From: Smittium mucronatum | Taxonomy: Eukaryota; Kickxellomycota; Harpellomycetes; Harpellales; Legeriomycetaceae | Direction: 5' to 3' | Length of the DNA stretch: 34,522 nucleotides | Assembly: GCA_001953115.1 (NCBI GenBank) | Contig: LSSL01003658.1 | Span: 1-34,522, forward strand | Part shown: positions 33,833 to 34,522 of the stretch, in pieces | Layout: each line of letters begins with the position of its first letter | How positions within the stretch are numbered: position 1 is the stretch's first letter | Made by a program: the position numbers and the translations under genes | Notes under the pieces: model-generated | Seen by the model: only the letters and a program-made list of their open reading frames with translations | Databases searched by the model: none | What the model was told of the DNA's origin: nothing

Positions 33833-34522
33833 TTATAAATGTTTATAAAAAATCTTTATGATGAATAAAAAAATAAGAAAAATAAAATAAAATCAATACC
33901 ACATAAAGTTATTGGCTAAGTCTATTATTTATGTTACAAAGCCTTAAAATCTAAATAATTTAATCTCAAAAATTTTATTCCAATGATATTCAATGTGTTT
34001 ATTCACTCCATTTTTTTTTTGAAATCTGATGAATCTCTCACAGATCAAATCAGTTCTTTTGCAAATAAATTTTATGTTATGGGTTATAAGCTATAGTAAA
34101 AAATTACGTATATATTAATTTTTTGCGTTTACCTGATCCCAGTAATTCTAAATCAATTTTTTTATTTTCTTGAAATCAATTCTGAATTTATCCCTCTATC
34201 AGAAAAAAAAAAAATCTTCCAAAATATTGCAACAATGTATGAAATGTTTAATTTTTGGTCTTTTAGGTGCAAGGATATGTAATTAAATATTGCAATAGTT
34301 TTTATATACCCTGCGCCATTTTTGAATTGGTGTTATTAGAATTAAAAATTATTTGATACAAAATAAACTTTAAAAATAAGAAATTAATATAAAATACTCA
34401 TTTTATGCTTAAAAATTCTAAATTAGATTATAAATGATTATTTTTGATAAAAAAAATCAGTTGTTTTATAAAAAAAAATTAAGATAATATTATTGACTGA
34501 ATATAATAATTTGCACCGATAA
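33833..34522 (-). repeat. Right 690-bp inverted repeat of the 13.8-kb unit
   Basis: Inverse copy of 20717-21406, ending ...TTTGCACCGATAA at the last base of the window. It keeps the GGCGCAGGGTATATAAAAAC landmark in inverse orientation at about 34297-34316. Confidence 0.92.

Larger units (their letters stand above)
20717..34522 (+). mobile_element. 13.8-kb unit bounded by 690-bp near-identical inverted repeats, containing a MULE C transposase relic
   Basis: The left arm (20717-21406) and right arm (33833-34522) are inverse copies with only a handful of differences. A Mutator-type transposase relic lies between them on the plus strand. Long inverted ends plus an internal MULE transposase fit a large Mutator-like element, with roughly 4.9 kb and 6.0 kb of A+T-rich filler on either side of the relic. 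Alternatively, the arms belong to a different non-autonomous element that captured an old MULE. The outer ends are unknown because the window stops at the right arm. Confidence 0.7.

Overview
This window looks like gene-poor, strongly A+T-rich eukaryotic DNA (by eye about three quarters A+T or more, with long A/T runs). It consists almost entirely of transposable elements in different stages of decay. I see no rRNA gene, no convincing tRNA gene, no CRISPR array and no recognisable host housekeeping gene. The mixture (Mutator-like elements, a ZBED5-type hAT element, a DIRS-like retroelement) together with the low gene density would fit a large-genome microsporidian or another early-diverging fungus. 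No gene here fixes the species, and other A+T-rich eukaryotes remain possible.

Layout. (1) 1-5966 is a Mutator-like element (MULE A) with terminal inverted repeats of about 390-400 bp. Its broken transposase is on the minus strand and ends in a CCHC zinc knuckle. It is split by a 2.9-kb hAT element (2349-5270) with 13-bp terminal inverted repeats and an imperfect 8-bp target duplication. The hAT element carries a decayed ZBED5/SCAND3-type transposase on the plus strand. (2) 5967-12150 is A+T-rich DNA holding a second MULE transposase relic (MULE B, 8647-9060), a (GA)n tract and a long degenerate GTAGTT-like tract. (3) 12150-16010 is a cluster of islands richer in G+C: a 172-codon open reading frame of unknown function (12419-12937) with a tRNA-like motif upstream; a DIRS-like relic with a Gag-like part and the start of the reverse transcriptase (13953-15127); and a non-coding island with a strong hairpin (15490-15965). 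(4) 16011-20716 is A+T-rich DNA without recognisable genes. (5) 20717-34522 is a 13.8-kb unit bounded by 690-bp inverted repeats that are almost identical. It contains a third, decayed MULE transposase (26309-27837) with an N-terminal zinc finger and a C-terminal SWIM finger.

How the parts relate. Nothing here looks like an operon or a pathway. The window records successive insertions: MULE A, then hAT into its transposase; an older MULE B; fragments of a DIRS-like element; and a long unit whose ends look young while its transposase is dead. Both window ends coincide with the outer ends of long inverted repeats, so the real repeats may extend beyond the window, and the sequence may be a contig that stops at repeats. 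The one open reading frame that stands out as possibly intact is 12419-12937.
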